Source: Bradysia coprophila | Taxonomy: Eukaryota > Arthropoda > Insecta > Diptera > Sciaridae | Reading direction: 5' to 3' | NCBI RefSeq assembly: GCF_014529535.1 | Contig: NW_023503972.1 | Coordinates: 4,712,001 to 4,776,000 of the forward strand | Length of the DNA stretch: 64,000 nucleotides | Shown here: positions 41,201-51,792 of the stretch, one piece after another | Layout: each line of letters opens with the position of its first letter | Numbering within the stretch: the stretch's first letter is position 1 | Position numbers and translations under genes: made by a program | Notes under the pieces: model-generated | The model's input: only the letters and a program-made list of their open reading frames with translations | What the model was told of the DNA's origin: nothing | Databases searched by the model: none

Positions 41201-44200
41201 CGCACACCAACAATTTTTTCTTCAAATATTTTAGCAAAGTCATTTGACTTGTGAACTGTGAATGTCAAATTGTCGGCTCATGCCGATATATAATTGTCAT
41301 TTGTATCTGAATGAGTCTTAAAACGTGTGTATCATCTGAAAATGTTGCTCGTGTGGCCTTCAATTGTCTTATGCAATTTTTCAATAGCCGGATTTTTCAC
41401 CTGTCGTCTCAAGAAAGATGCACAGGGAGTTGTATGGGTTATTTTCTTGAACACTTTTAGCGATAATTTGTAAACCAGCCATTGTATGAACCATTTCGCT
41501 AAATTTTCTACTTTCAACACAAAATCTATTACTTCATGATCTTTAACATTTACTTCTATATTATCCAAATTGACGTCATTTTTGAAATCGACTCCATTTC
41601 TTCTTAAAGGCGGTACTTTCAAAGTCGCGATTCTTGGCCCACCCACTTCTTTTCTAAGCTAAAACACAGACAGAGGGCACAAGTACGAAGAACATTTTCG
41701 TAACAAACAGTCTGACTCGCAAAGCTGATCATTTTTTACGTATCACAATACAATATGACTGTCTGCACGAGATGACCATGACGCAGCAGTTCTGACGAAC
41801 ACCTTAATTAAAAGTTGACTGACCGGATCGGTCTTACCTCAACAACATCTCTAAGGTCAATGTAACATATTTGCCGGGGCAATATTCCGAAATACATTCG
41901 TGTCTGATGTCTTCAAGTAAATCGGCCATAAATTAGCTGAAGAAAACTATTTTTATCGAATCGATCAGGTTGTCAAGCCGATTGTTTTCGTTGTGAAACA
42001 TATTCGCAAACACAGACGAAATGTTATGCAATCAATATAGTGTTTGGAATACACAACTGAAAAATTTTATTACACAAAAATCGTCTGAACGAAACCTTAA
42101 CCATTCATACAGACACCTAGTTTGAGTGTATTGTACTTAAATTGACTGAAATTATTAACGTGTCCTTGAAAATGAAATATCAGAAAAAATAAACTTCCAT
42201 TTCACAAGTTGATTAATATTTGACTGTCGCAAAGTTAAATTATTGTGTGTGGTACATTGAAAGTAGTTCTTTTCATGCGAGGCAGCAGGTATATATCGTA
42301 CACTATTATGAATCGTGTATGCCTCGCTTCTAATCAGAATGAATGGAATCGATTCAGCGACACAATACAGTGTCAATTTGAATAAAATATGCAACAGAAT
42401 ATTCATCCATCAGAATGATTATGTCAGTTTGCTTTAGACGTCGGAGTAATGGGTTTTTAGGAGAAAATTGGGTCAAAAGAAATCATCAAATTAAACAATT
42501 TTCGGGGTCAGACACCATTAAAAATCGTTGACAGCCATCAGAAGTCTATCTTTGTCGCTTGGTAACAAACAAACAAAGTTTCGATAGAAGAAAGGCAACA
42601 ATTTTACTTGAGTCTGGAGTCAGGGATCAAAACCGAATTTCGACGAAAAAGACAGTGGAATCTTCCTAGCAACCATTGCTATAATGTTACAACAGTTTAG
42701 CAAAAACTTATTGAAACAGTTGGGTGTCTATCCGTTTGTGCCCGGTTGCCATGGCAAACGTTTCGCAACAGTCCCTATCTGATTTTGTTGTCGCGAGTCA
42801 TGTCTCATCTAGAGTTAGTTGATACTTTTGATGCTTCAAGGAGCCTGAGTCCTCAAGTGTAACAAATTGTACCCATTTTATTCGCGCGCCATTACAATGG
42901 CTTATTATTACAGTTTCCATTTAAAATGGCCAATCTGCAAGACTTTGGTTCAAATTTAACGAACGTCCACATATCTGTTTGGGCATAGCACTGCGTATTG
43001 CTGTGGTTTGGGTCGTTTAGCTTTCGTTAATTTCCCACGTATAGCCAGGCCAGTAGCTAAGAGGCAGCCTAAACGACAAAAACACTTCACTTTTGTTCCC
43101 TAAAATTTTCCGTCACGTTTTATGTGTTTCTGTAAAATAGCAATAGAACGAGGTGCCTTTGTAGTGCTTATGGCCTTTTTAGTTTAGTCTTCTATGTTTT
43201 TGAGCTAAATCGATTTCATGGGGACGGTATCGCATAAGATTTAAGAGAAACCAACGAATTTTAGGTAATTTTGAAGAATTTTTGCGAACGGACCCCTAAA
43301 TATAGCACTCGCTTCGCCAACGCTACAATATTTGAAATTGTCTAAAATCAACCGTTTAAAGACCAGTAAATAACTAATATCTGTCGACGATCACGGTTGA
43401 CTTAAACCGTCAAATTTCGACCGACACACACTTCTTGTTACAGAACAACATTGTATAGGTACTCTGGCACCCTTGAATCAAAATTGTTTTCTGTTAAACG
43501 ATATGTTTTTTGACGAAATGTGTACATATATTAAGCAAAGGAAAATTTTCTTAAGCAGAGATCTAACCGAACATAACATACATATAATGATCGTCGCTTT
43601 CATACACCAGTCCATTTACAGCGACCATAATTTATAAATTATATTTTATCTACTCTTGCTGCATTAAATACACGAACGAATTTTGTTAATTCTTTTGGTT
43701 TGGTAAAACAAAATTCATTTTTGCGAATGAAACAAGTTTTTTTGTTGTCTTTTAACCGGCATTATATTGCCAATGCATGAAATTATTGTGAGTCTTAAAG
43801 TAAAAAAAGTTAATATCCACACGTGATCGTGTTACACATACATCAAGAATGTACACTGTACGTACGTACATAAATAGTTGTAGCCGAAGTATATTGAAAA
43901 ACTATAGCAACTAGCCCATCGCAATTACACATTCTACGTAGTTGTAAACTCACAATTATTTTCGAACGCATTTTCTTCGTTCGACTTACAATCGTCCGTG
44001 TAACGAACTGAGTTGATTCAGTGCAGGACACAGCAGAATCAATTTTATTTTACTGAAAAAAAAACTTATTTTGCAAACTGTTACAATAACTTTCCTCTCG
44101 TACGTTGTTTTTTTCGTCGTATGATGCGAGCGGAATATTTTATTCTTCCATTCATTGCCATTCGATCGAAGCGGAATATTTTGGCTTGATTCTCATACAT

Positions 44201-46515
44201 TGGTTTGATAAACAAATTTTGTTTATTGTTTTGTGAGCGTAAAAATTATAGGGTAGCTCACAGAAAGACGTTGTGAAGACGGATAATAAGACGAATATTG
44301 CGCGAGAGTAAAATCAATGGGAAAGGTTAAATATTTTAATTGCTTCTTGACGATTAATCAGCGACGGGTTGAGTTGTATGTAACTTTCAGCTGTTGTGGA
44401 TATATCAGACATTTTAACATCGATTTTAATTAACTATAACGTAAAGTTGTACGCGACAAAGATGTCTCGTCGCAGGCGTTTTGTATGCAGTCATCAGTGT
44501 GTAACTTTGCTTCCGTTGAACCATTATCAACCACAATTTGTTCAAACTTAATTCATAAAAAATTCGGTTCAAGCTGGTCACGTCGAAGCTACAGGTGGGA
44601 AAAAAGCTCTGTGTAGAATCGTGACCTGTCTAAAGCGAAAATCTTTGCTTCTTGGTAAACTTTTCGACACTTTTGTGTCGTAATTCAAATAGATTTATTT
44701 AGAGAAAAATTACGTCTGTTGTCTGTGAACCCCTTTCTCCACCACATATCTAATGCGACGCAATATCTTTTATTATACCATCGTACACTTCTTCAATCCC
44801 ACAAGGGTTATGTATGCAAAATATCGATTTTTCTACAAGGTGGTTCTATATTTACGTAAACTGTGACTGTCGTCGGGTCTTCGCATTCATTTTTAATTAA
44901 ATCAAGAGAGAATTTTAATTGCAATTCAGTTGTTCCGAGCGCTTAAACCTATGAAGTTAAAACGAAATCGAACTAGTCGCCGACACTTGAAGGGTAATTT
45001 TGCGATTAAATTGCAGATTATTGGAAGACGCTAAGAGAGGATTTCCAAATTTAATAGAATCCTTTTGCGACAACAGAGCTGTGTAATTGATTTTGGAATG
45101 TTTTCTTAAGAATGGGGATTTGCGCCACGGGCGCTATGAACATTTTCGGTCGGAACAAAAAACCATGTTTTGAGGAATGTATGACTTTATTAGTTGAAAC
45201 GAAGAGCGATTCTTCGGATGACCTTTATAAGAAATTTTCAAGTAAAATGTTTTGTAATTCATATGTGTTCCTTCGGGCCACTCTACTGAAATAAGGCAAT
45301 AGGGCACAGGTGTAGTGTAAATCAAGACACATTTGTCTGGTCTAAAATTCCTCAGAATTTGCTCAATTCAAGAAAAAAAATCCCAAAAATAGACCCTGAA
45401 GCACCCTATCATCCCACTGCATTACTGGCATCACATCAACAAAATTAATTATCGAATCATTCAGAAGAGCTGTGTGAAATGCGCTGCATAAGGTAACGTT
45501 TCGCTTGTTACCAATCAGGTATCATTTTTGAACGAAAGGGAATCCGAACGAACAAGGTGCATAAAAAACGCGTTGAAAAGATGTGCCACTTTTATAACTG
45601 GCATTACTTTCATTAGAGATTTAGTAGATGGAATGAAATAAATTAAGTTGCACAGTGACTCGTAAACGAAATCGACAGAAAAACAATTATTTTTTCTCGA
45701 AATATTTCCATCACTTTCCCATCCAATGTTATTTTATCAGCTTGCATTGCAACCAAATTAAGGTGTACTTTTCCATAAAATGAAAACTCGAATTTATCAT
45801 CATGGAAACTTTTGCATATTTTATGAAAGTCAATCAACTTCACGAAGCGAAAAAAGTTTTTAAATTGAATTTTCCACTTTTAACGGAGAGAATTTCTCCA
45901 TAGAATCACGGAGAGAACGAAAAGAAAATCCCACACATTCGAAAAAAGAAGAAGAATAAAGTGGGTCAACACGAGTCAACGAACATCCATGGCTACACAT
46001 AGCTACATACAAATTTTATGTAACACAAAATGCGCCGGTGTATTGATTTCTTTCCATCTTTTTACATAACATGGAAAATGGGAAATTGTTTTTCCATTTG
46101 ATTGAGCAAAAAAAAAAATTTCGCAAAGACTGCACAGTGCACTTACCTTCAAATTGTTATCCACAAGATATGTGGACGAGCATAGTAGGTAGACAATATA
46201 GGCTCGCAGCAGTTCCCCGGTAGTTTTCGATTTGAAAGCTGCATTCGGATTGTTGAACGACAGATCCAATGGGTCTTTCGGTGACACTCCTTTTCCATCT
46301 TGGCCGGCCTTTGGCTGTGGCTTATGGGCAGTGGTTGCCGATGCAATCGACGAATTGAATCGCGTATTTAATTCACGTTTCAATTCATTGTAATATCGAT
46401 GGCTAGCCAGCAATTGCGATCTCGAAAATTTTGCATTGATGTCCGCACTACTCTGAAGATGTATTTTTTTCGACACAAATGAATTCCAACGGGTAACCGA
46501 ACGCAGGAAGGCCAT
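26281..46515 (-). CDS. slgA: Proline dehydrogenase, mitochondrial (sluggish A), 11 coding exons
   Basis: FAD enzyme of the mitochondrial inner membrane that oxidises proline to pyrroline-5-carboxylate. Coding exons (minus): 46147-46515, 35917-36038, 35767-35853, 34633-34829, 29256-29320, 28102-28280, 27853-28027, 27612-27773, 27350-27541, 27104-27281, 26281-26486. All introns are GT-AG and the phases join, giving 643 residues (Drosophila recalled as slightly longer). The N-terminus ([14 protein letters not shown]) is rich in R/S/K with few acids, as in mitochondrial presequences. Landmarks are [20 protein letters not shown] near 85-105, [105 protein letters not shown] and KYIPYGPV. The Arg pair at 625-626 (EIIRRL) fits the arginines that hold proline's carboxylate in the family. 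Start chosen at the ATG, not the TTG two codons earlier. A PPPPP tract at the exon 3/4 junction lies in a variable linker. Confidence 0.96.
28563..28720. mobile_element. Small inverted-repeat element in slgA intron 5 (left)
   Basis: Inverted ends TTTGCCCACGTAAAAAATC and GATTTTTTACGTGTGCAAA (19 bp, one mismatch), with a second inner complementarity (CTTCTTAG / CTAAGAAG). About 155 bp, non-coding, MITE-like. No target duplication resolved. Confidence 0.6.
29075..29225. mobile_element. Small inverted-repeat element in slgA intron 5 (right)
   Basis: About 40-bp arms: the left arm contains GGAATTTTGAAAACCGACAC (from 29084) and the right arm its exact reverse complement (ending about 29216); outer ends TACACAC / GAGTGTA also pair. 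Total 151 bp. Non-coding MITE-type hairpin. Confidence 0.7.
29321..34632 (-). other. slgA intron 4 (5.3 kb)
   Basis: Between the 197-bp and 65-bp coding exons. It contains the inverted-repeat element at 31513-31654 and TCAGGT-rich stretches near 30440-30600 and 31017-31060 related to the GACCTGA repeat. Open frames at 32167-32391, 32723-32947 and 33108-33323 show no recognisable protein. Apart from these I see nothing specific. Confidence 0.65.
31513..31654. mobile_element. Inverted-repeat element in slgA intron 4
   Basis: Ends AAGGCCAACACAC and GTGTGTTGGCCTT, with arms running inward through CTAGCAT..AGTGT and GATATTTCTATTGTT (about 55 bp per arm, several mismatches). About 142 bp, non-coding. 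No clear target duplication. Confidence 0.7.
34830..35766 (-). other. slgA intron 3 (937 bp)
   Basis: AT-rich intron with repeated GGAAAA / TTTTCC words around 34960-35095 that can pair with each other, but no clean inverted repeat. No coding sequence recognised. Confidence 0.55.
36642..36706. repeat. 65-bp palindromic repeat
   Basis: GGGACCGTTCATAAATTACG and its near-exact reverse complement CGTAATTTATGAACGACCCC face each other across a short loop. A single arm of the same motif (GGGGTCGTTTATGAATTACG) occurs at about 56800-56822 in the G6PD intron, so this is a dispersed inverted-end family. Confidence 0.65.
38855..39120. repeat. CTTCAGAA/TTCTGAAG repeat cluster with inverted ends
   Basis: TATCGACGACTTTCTGAAGA at about 38866 is inverted at about 39055-39075 (TCTTCAGAAAGTCGTCGATA), enclosing further copies in both orientations. 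A short direct repeat CCATGTCTTCGATAC follows at about 39093-39122. Related in wording to the 19-bp array at 63924-64000. The long open frame across this stretch is a by-product of the repeats. Confidence 0.55.
41332..41680 (-). other. Unexplained open frame with splice-acceptor-like upstream sequence
   Basis: On the minus strand an open stretch of about 108 codons follows a pyrimidine-rich TCTGTGTTTTAG and ends in a TGA just after NIFR. Amino-acid content looks protein-like ([43 protein letters not shown]) with no repeats, but I recognise no family and there is no ATG near its start. It lies in slgA intron 1 on the same strand. It could be an exon of a nested or alternative transcript, a decayed gene copy, or chance. 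Confidence 0.25.
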
Positions 46516-47152
46516 TACCAATATGCGAAATTCAAGAAATCTTTTTTCGGTATTTCCTTAAAAATTTATTTTATTTCGTCACAAAACAAGCGATTTACAC
46601 CCGGTATCACTGTTTGAATGCACCGGTTTATGATACACAAAATTGAACAAATTCACACAAAATTTTCTGCTGTTAAAATTTTCTCTATTCTTTTTTCAAA
46701 TGACAACCCGTAAACCGGCAACCTGCGAGTTGCTTAGATGAACACGTAATGAACGATTGACGGAACTGATGTGACTGAAGAGAGGGAAACGTATTCATGC
46801 TGTACTTTGTGGCGAAAAGCTCATTGTGTTGTGTATGAGTGTAGAACTAATGAATGCATGTTGTTTGTGTTGGTTAGCATTGGCGTCGATTGAAAAAGAA
46901 GGTGTGCTTGAGTGCTTGACACAATATGTTGTTTTTGTTCGTTGAATCAACGCATTTAATACGGCATAAGTTCATGTCAAAGAAATGTAGCGCGGTTTGA
47001 GCATAAATTTTGAATTTTTTATGCCAATTGACAATCTAAGCAAGATGTTTTTGTTGTTAGTTGGCCGATAAACAGATGCAAACAACTAAATGTCTGTTGA
47101 CATATGGTTAATAAAGAAGTCTGTTCCATCATACGGTAAAAACGAATTTTGA

Positions 47153-47287
47153 CAAGCAAAAGTACTTCGAGTGACAGTTGTCATTTTGTATTCCGGGCTT
47201 TTTACAGTGCAAAAATTTGCTTGACACACTGTCCCATTTCAGTACTCCGGTTATACAATAGTACCACTCATGCTTCAAGTAGGTTGG
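47153..47287. mobile_element. MITE of the CAACGCACTTCAAGC family, diverged copy
   Basis: Begins CAAGCAAAAGTACTTCGAGT, contains GACAGTTGTCA, TTTACAGTGCAAAA and TTTCAGTACTC, and ends near ATGCTTCAAGTAGGTTGG. Order and spacing follow the better copies at 54833 and 60104; the outermost bases are lost on the left. Confidence 0.55.
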
Positions 47288-47606
47288 ACAGGCCGAAAAC
47301 AACAGACTTGAAACATCAAAGTGAGGTTATGTTGACTTCTCTGTGGATGACGATTGACATTTTCAACAACCGAAACATCTTTGTGTTAAATTGCTGTACA
47401 GCGACTAAAATAAAATATACAGCGGAACTGAGCTAATCCTCTTCATCTGATCCACTATCCATATTCAGTTTTTGTTCTCATTATTTGAGTACAAAGGTTC
47501 GACAGGCGAACGCACATGATAGATAACCTATCAGAGATTGTGTTATTTTGTTTAATTCTAGATGTTCTAGATTCTGAAATAACAGGTTCTGATGCCTCAG
47601 AGTTCT

Positions 47607-47788
47607 CTTTTAATCAAAAAATACGAAAAATCTAGATGAGTACAAATCAAAACACAATTTTAGATTCTAACAATTTATTTTTCATCAAAATGACAATGTA
47701 CATTTCACATGCCACGCATGCGTCCTCAAGTCTAGTACTAGTCTAGTAAACTTTCGTATTTTTTGATTAAAAGAGTTATCCAGATTCT
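47607..47788. mobile_element. Inverted-repeat element next to copy B
   Basis: CTCTTTTAATCAAAAAATAC (from 47607) is repeated inverted at about 47755-47776 (GTATTTTTTGATTAAAAGAG). Outer parts (AGATTCTGAAATAACAG / ATCCAGATTCT) pair loosely. Non-coding; directly adjoins the next element. Confidence 0.55.
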
Positions 47789-47789
47789 A

Positions 47790-47941
47790 AAGTGCCCATT
47801 CCACTTAAAAAAAGTACGCCGTGAGAGAGCCGTTAGAGCGCCGTGAGAGAGCAAACTGTCAAATAAACAAAGAAAAATTGAAAAAATTAAATTTTGTCTC
47901 TCACACGGAGTACTTTTTTTGGTAAGAGGAAACTAAGCATA
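47790..47941. mobile_element. Inverted-repeat element, copy B of the 15250 family
   Basis: Left end TTCCACTTAAAAAAAGTACG, right end GGAGTACTTTTTTTGGTAAG; inside are GAGAGAGCC, CAAATAAACAAAG and TTTTGTCTCTCACACGG, as in the copy at 15250-15396 read on the other strand. Two copies at distant sites support a transposon family. Confidence 0.6.
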
Positions 47942-49091
47942 ACGGATTTCGTTCAACGAAATTAAAGTGTTAAAACATTTCTGTGAGAATTGTTGTGTTT
48001 TGGCATTTTGGTTTATTAGCACAGCCTCAGAGTTGATCGCGAGGCACGAGTGCAGTGCCAGCCAAATTTTCTAGTAGCTACTCCATCCACTTAGAATATA
48101 ACTTTTGTGTATTGAAAACTTTGTCAGGAAAAAATCCAATGAACCGTATGTTAACCAAATTAATTAATAAAACGTTTTAACATGAACCGTTAAAATTTTC
48201 CTGCCCGCAGGCCTGTTCTTTCAGTAGTATTCTTGAAAAACGTATTCACAAAGATCGCATAAAAACTGTGAAGTTACAAATTCTTATGGTAACCACTGGC
48301 ATCTTTTGATCTTAGCATAAGCCCTTCTCTTCGAACCAAGTTATCTCTCAAAGAAAATGTTCTTTCTGATAAGGGGGTCGCTCAAGTCTTCCTAACATAA
48401 CTCTAAGTCTTTCTTATATACCGCGATTGGACAGTGTAATCGCCTACCTGCGCATGTTTTCCCGTTCCAATATAATCCTCAAACCTTCAAAAAGAATATC
48501 CATTCGCATTTTCCTTAAGGCGTTAAAAAAGTCTCATACAATTGAATGAATTAACGAAACATTTAACGAAACTTAACTTAGGTTACGTCCGAAAGTACCG
48601 TATCTGAAGATGATCTATGTTGGGTTCATAAGATTCATAAGACTCTTGGGAAACTTCTTCGTGGATGTAGATAAATTTTTGACTGTTCAGTGAAGCTATT
48701 ATAGAGCACACCATTTTCTGTGCTACCAGGCCATATAAACACCATACCTATCATTTGGCAGACGATCGATATTTAATATCGAGAAAATGTGCTACTAAAT
48801 GCTAAAAACTGGACATAGCATGGACGATTCCCGAAGGGTCTGTTGGATTTTTCGAGCCAGTGAAATTTTTCCTGGTTGTATCCAAGGCTTTAAGTCTTGA
48901 GGATCTGCGTGAACTTCCCAACGTTTATAGCATTAGTTGTGTAGAGTGTTGAGTGAGAGCTGTCCAAAAATTTACCAATATGAAAACCAAAATTGAGCGT
49001 CAGACTCTGTTTGTACAAACAAAATTAATATGCGATTTCTCTAACTTTGACCAATTGTTATAAACTAAGTCAGACATTGTTCTACTTAAAC

Positions 49092-49316
49092 CAAGGTAAA
49101 TATATGGGCGGAGATAGGTAATGCCATTATAACCGAATCAGATGTGCAGTGGCACGAAAGTTCGCTATAAACGCCATCTACCTGTGTCTTTTGTTTTGTG
49201 ATGGGCACAACATTTTGTGAAACACAAGTAAATCATAGTCAACCATTTTTTTAGTGTCATTATTATCGAACTATTGCGCTCTGAATGGCATCACCTCCGC
49301 CCATACATTTACCTTG
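49092..49316. mobile_element. 225-bp MITE with 8-bp target duplication (hAT-like)
   Basis: Inverted ends CAAGGTAAATATATGGGCGG and CCGCCCATACATTTACCTTG (about 33 bp in all, few mismatches). The element is flanked on both sides by the identical 8 bases ACTTAAAC (49084-49091 and 49317-49324). An 8-bp duplication is typical of hAT-class transposons. No coding capacity, so it would need an enzyme supplied from elsewhere. Confidence 0.85.
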
Positions 49317-49744
49317 ACTTAAACATTCTATCTAAGTTTTTTTTGTATCTGAACGTAAACTCAATTTAAAAAAATTGTCTTTGGGTGGAATTATGGACAG
49401 CCCTTGTAATTTATAGACTGATATGATGAGAGAGAAGGACCAATTATTTTACCTTGCCTTTGCGGTATGTGTGAAAATAATATATGGAAAAATGTAAAGA
49501 CAAAGCCGGTAGGACAAGATGTAATTATTGATCTTCGGACTTCTCGCTCTGACCATAACATATACGAATCGTCAAATGAAAGAATGAGTGCATCCCTGCC
49601 TGCTGTATCTTTACGCTCTTCTGCTACTGTTCTGACTCTGATTTCTTTGTAAAATTTGCCTTCACTTTTGTCGTTTTATGTGACCACGTCAGTCCAACAA
49701 ATTGACTAAATTTTTCAAATTGATTTCCCACTTCGATCGCAAAA

Positions 49745-51176
49745 ATGGGCTATGATCTACGTCGCTTCGTTGGCGAAATTGAGGAAGAATTTGTTTGTTC
49801 CATTTGCCGCCGGGTCTTGGAAGATCCACTTCAATCCAAATGCGAGCACATGTTTTGTAGAGAATGCATCCAAGATTGGCTATCGAAAAACGCAAGTTGT
49901 CCAGATTGTCGTAAAAAGCTGACAATCGATGATATGCAAGCACCTGGACGAATCATTCGCAATTTATTCAACAAGCTGATCATCAGATGTAATTTTGGTA
50001 AGTGGAGATTGATTCTAGTGTTGCAGGGCTCGAACACGTTTTCAGTTGTCATTCGTTTCAGAGGACCAAGGATGCAGGAAAATGATTATGCTGGAGTACC
50101 TTGAAGATCACGGTGAAAATTGTAAATTCAACCCAAATAATGTTGTAGCAAGTGGACCTCCTGCCCGTTACAGCGAAAATGTGGCAGATAATGTATACTA
50201 TTTAGACCATTTATGGAGGACAGGCAATTTTTTGGATACAAGCAATTTTAGACCAACAAATCGGGTCGTAGAAGGAAGTGCCCAGATGGCAGGAACAAGC
50301 TCCCAGGCTGAAAGAGGAAGTTCCCAGGTCGGAGAACAAAGTGCTCAGGTCGAAGTAAATAGCGCACAGCTCGAAGAGAATGGTGCTTGTGCCAATCCCA
50401 CTAATGGTCGACAACAGAGAAGGGAATCCGTCCCCGTCGACAGGAATAACCGTCCGCTTGCTGAACAAAACAGAATGCATGAACGCAACAGGATGCATGA
50501 ACACAGAGAATCCCTCCCCGTCGACAGGAATAACCGTCCGCTTGCTGAGTACAACAGAATGAATGAACACAACAGAATGCATGGACAGAGAGTACTCCAG
50601 CCGAATCTCATTCCCGATTTCGATACCCGTAACAACACTGGACCACCGCAATGGAAGTTGATTTACAATATGAAAGTGGAAGTTCACGTCATGGAAGTTA
50701 AGGACGAATGCTTCAACGGCCTTGCTCAAGCATTATCACCAACCTGTCCAGCCGATCCAAGTTTCAAAGTTAAACTTGTGGATTTCGATCCATTAAAGTA
50801 CGTAGCCGTTGGGCTCGGTTGCGTCGACCACCAAAGAGAAAAAATTCCTGGCTTGTTTGGAAAGTCTATCGGATTCGACAGTGCAGGAGACGTGATATAT
50901 GGCGGAATTTCGACAAGACTATCACCGAAGTGGTACGATGGCGATGTCATCGAGTGTGGAATCAGATATCCGGATAATGCCAGGAACAGCACATCGGTGA
51001 AAGTTTACTTTTGCAGAAATGGACAATTAATTACGGAGAAAAAAATACCGCTTCCAGCGGGCGGCTATTTTCCAACGATGTACTCATTCGAAGGAATTGC
51101 GGGTAGTTGGTGGGATAAAGGAGTAATAGTAGTGAGTAGTCCGGACTGTAGGACGAGACTTGTATACTTTAAGTAA
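49745..51176 (+). CDS. Nrdp1/RNF41-like RING and zinc-finger protein with C-terminal SPRY domain
   Basis: Probable E3 ubiquitin ligase. Exons are 49745-49997 and 50062-51176 with a 64-bp GT-AG intron, giving 455 residues. The start MGYDLRRFVGEIEEEFVCSIC matches how Nrdp1/elgi proteins begin. The C3HC4 RING has its ligands at C18, C21, C33, H35, C38, C41, C52 and C55. A second zinc finger follows as in Nrdp1: C82, C89, H101, C105. The linker (about 130-280) is hydrophilic, with SSQ/SAQ heptad-like repeats and two 28-residue repeats (VDRNNRPLAE...NRMHE), exact enough at DNA level (84-bp period, 50436 and 50520) to be a recent duplication. Residues about 281-455 form a SPRY domain: YVAVGLGC, GKSIGFDSAGDVIYGG, DGDVIECGIRY, VYFCRNGQL, YFPTMYSFEG. 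Nrdp1 itself has a different C-terminal domain, so the combination is unusual. Its partner is unknown. Confidence 0.82.
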
Positions 51177-51792
51177 GATTGTCTGGTCCATTGGAGGCAG
51201 ATTTCATAGGAATAATGGAGGAGATAAGCAAAATTGATCGATTAAGTGAGGCTGCAAAATGATGACGATATTCCACCATTTCATGTAATTTGATCGTCGG
51301 TCAAACGAACATTGGTTGTGGAATGGATAAAAGGGTTTGGTCTTTAAGTTGTAAGTTAATTGAGTTTTTGTAAAGTCGAATAGAAATTGTGTTGTAGACG
51401 TAAGTACTGCCTGCATATTGAACATCCAATTAAATGTTAGTGAAAGCCTCACCTACTTGTTCATTTTATTATTTGTGGTTCTGCGGAAACAACTAGACCG
51501 TGTAGATAAAATTATTTGAGCAACAAAATTTGTACATCGTACAAACAAAGTCAAAGAACCTCTAGATGACGGCCATTCGTGTTTAATCCTTCAAAGAGAA
51601 ATTCCTTCACGTGAACTCCTCTTTTCGCATCACTATCTGCCCTAGAAAATGATTATGCGAAAAGTTGATGTCAAAAATTGACCTGGTCTTATTAATCGAG
51701 TAAGTCCTCTTGTAGTTTTCGTAGTTGCGCCAGTCCGTCCAACATTCATATGTTTCAAATATTAGCCACGGCCGAACCAAAATTAATCAAAA
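51177..51792. other. Downstream region of the RING-SPRY gene
   Basis: Should hold the 3' UTR. No perfect AATAAA was noted on the plus strand here, no gene and no clear repeat before the composite element begins near 51793. Confidence 0.5.

Larger units (their letters stand above)
36039..46146 (-). other. slgA intron 1 (10.1 kb)
   Basis: Separates the presequence exon from the rest of slgA. Contents listed separately are a palindrome at 36642-36706, a CTTCAGAA-type repeat cluster at 38855-39090 and an unexplained open frame at 41332-41680. A TA-rich palindrome is at about 40214-40240. Regulatory sequences or alternative 5' exons could be here but none was identified. Confidence 0.6.
46516..49744. 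other. Intergenic region between slgA and the RING-SPRY gene
   Basis: The two genes are divergent, so both promoters should lie here. I saw no clear TATA box. Repeats listed separately are 47153-47287, 47607-47788, 47790-47941 and 49092-49316. No further gene recognised. Confidence 0.6.

Noticed and set aside
46003..46146. Open frame continuing past the first slgA exon
   Set aside because: A clean GTAAGT donor at 46146 and the phase match to exon 2 show this is intron read-through.
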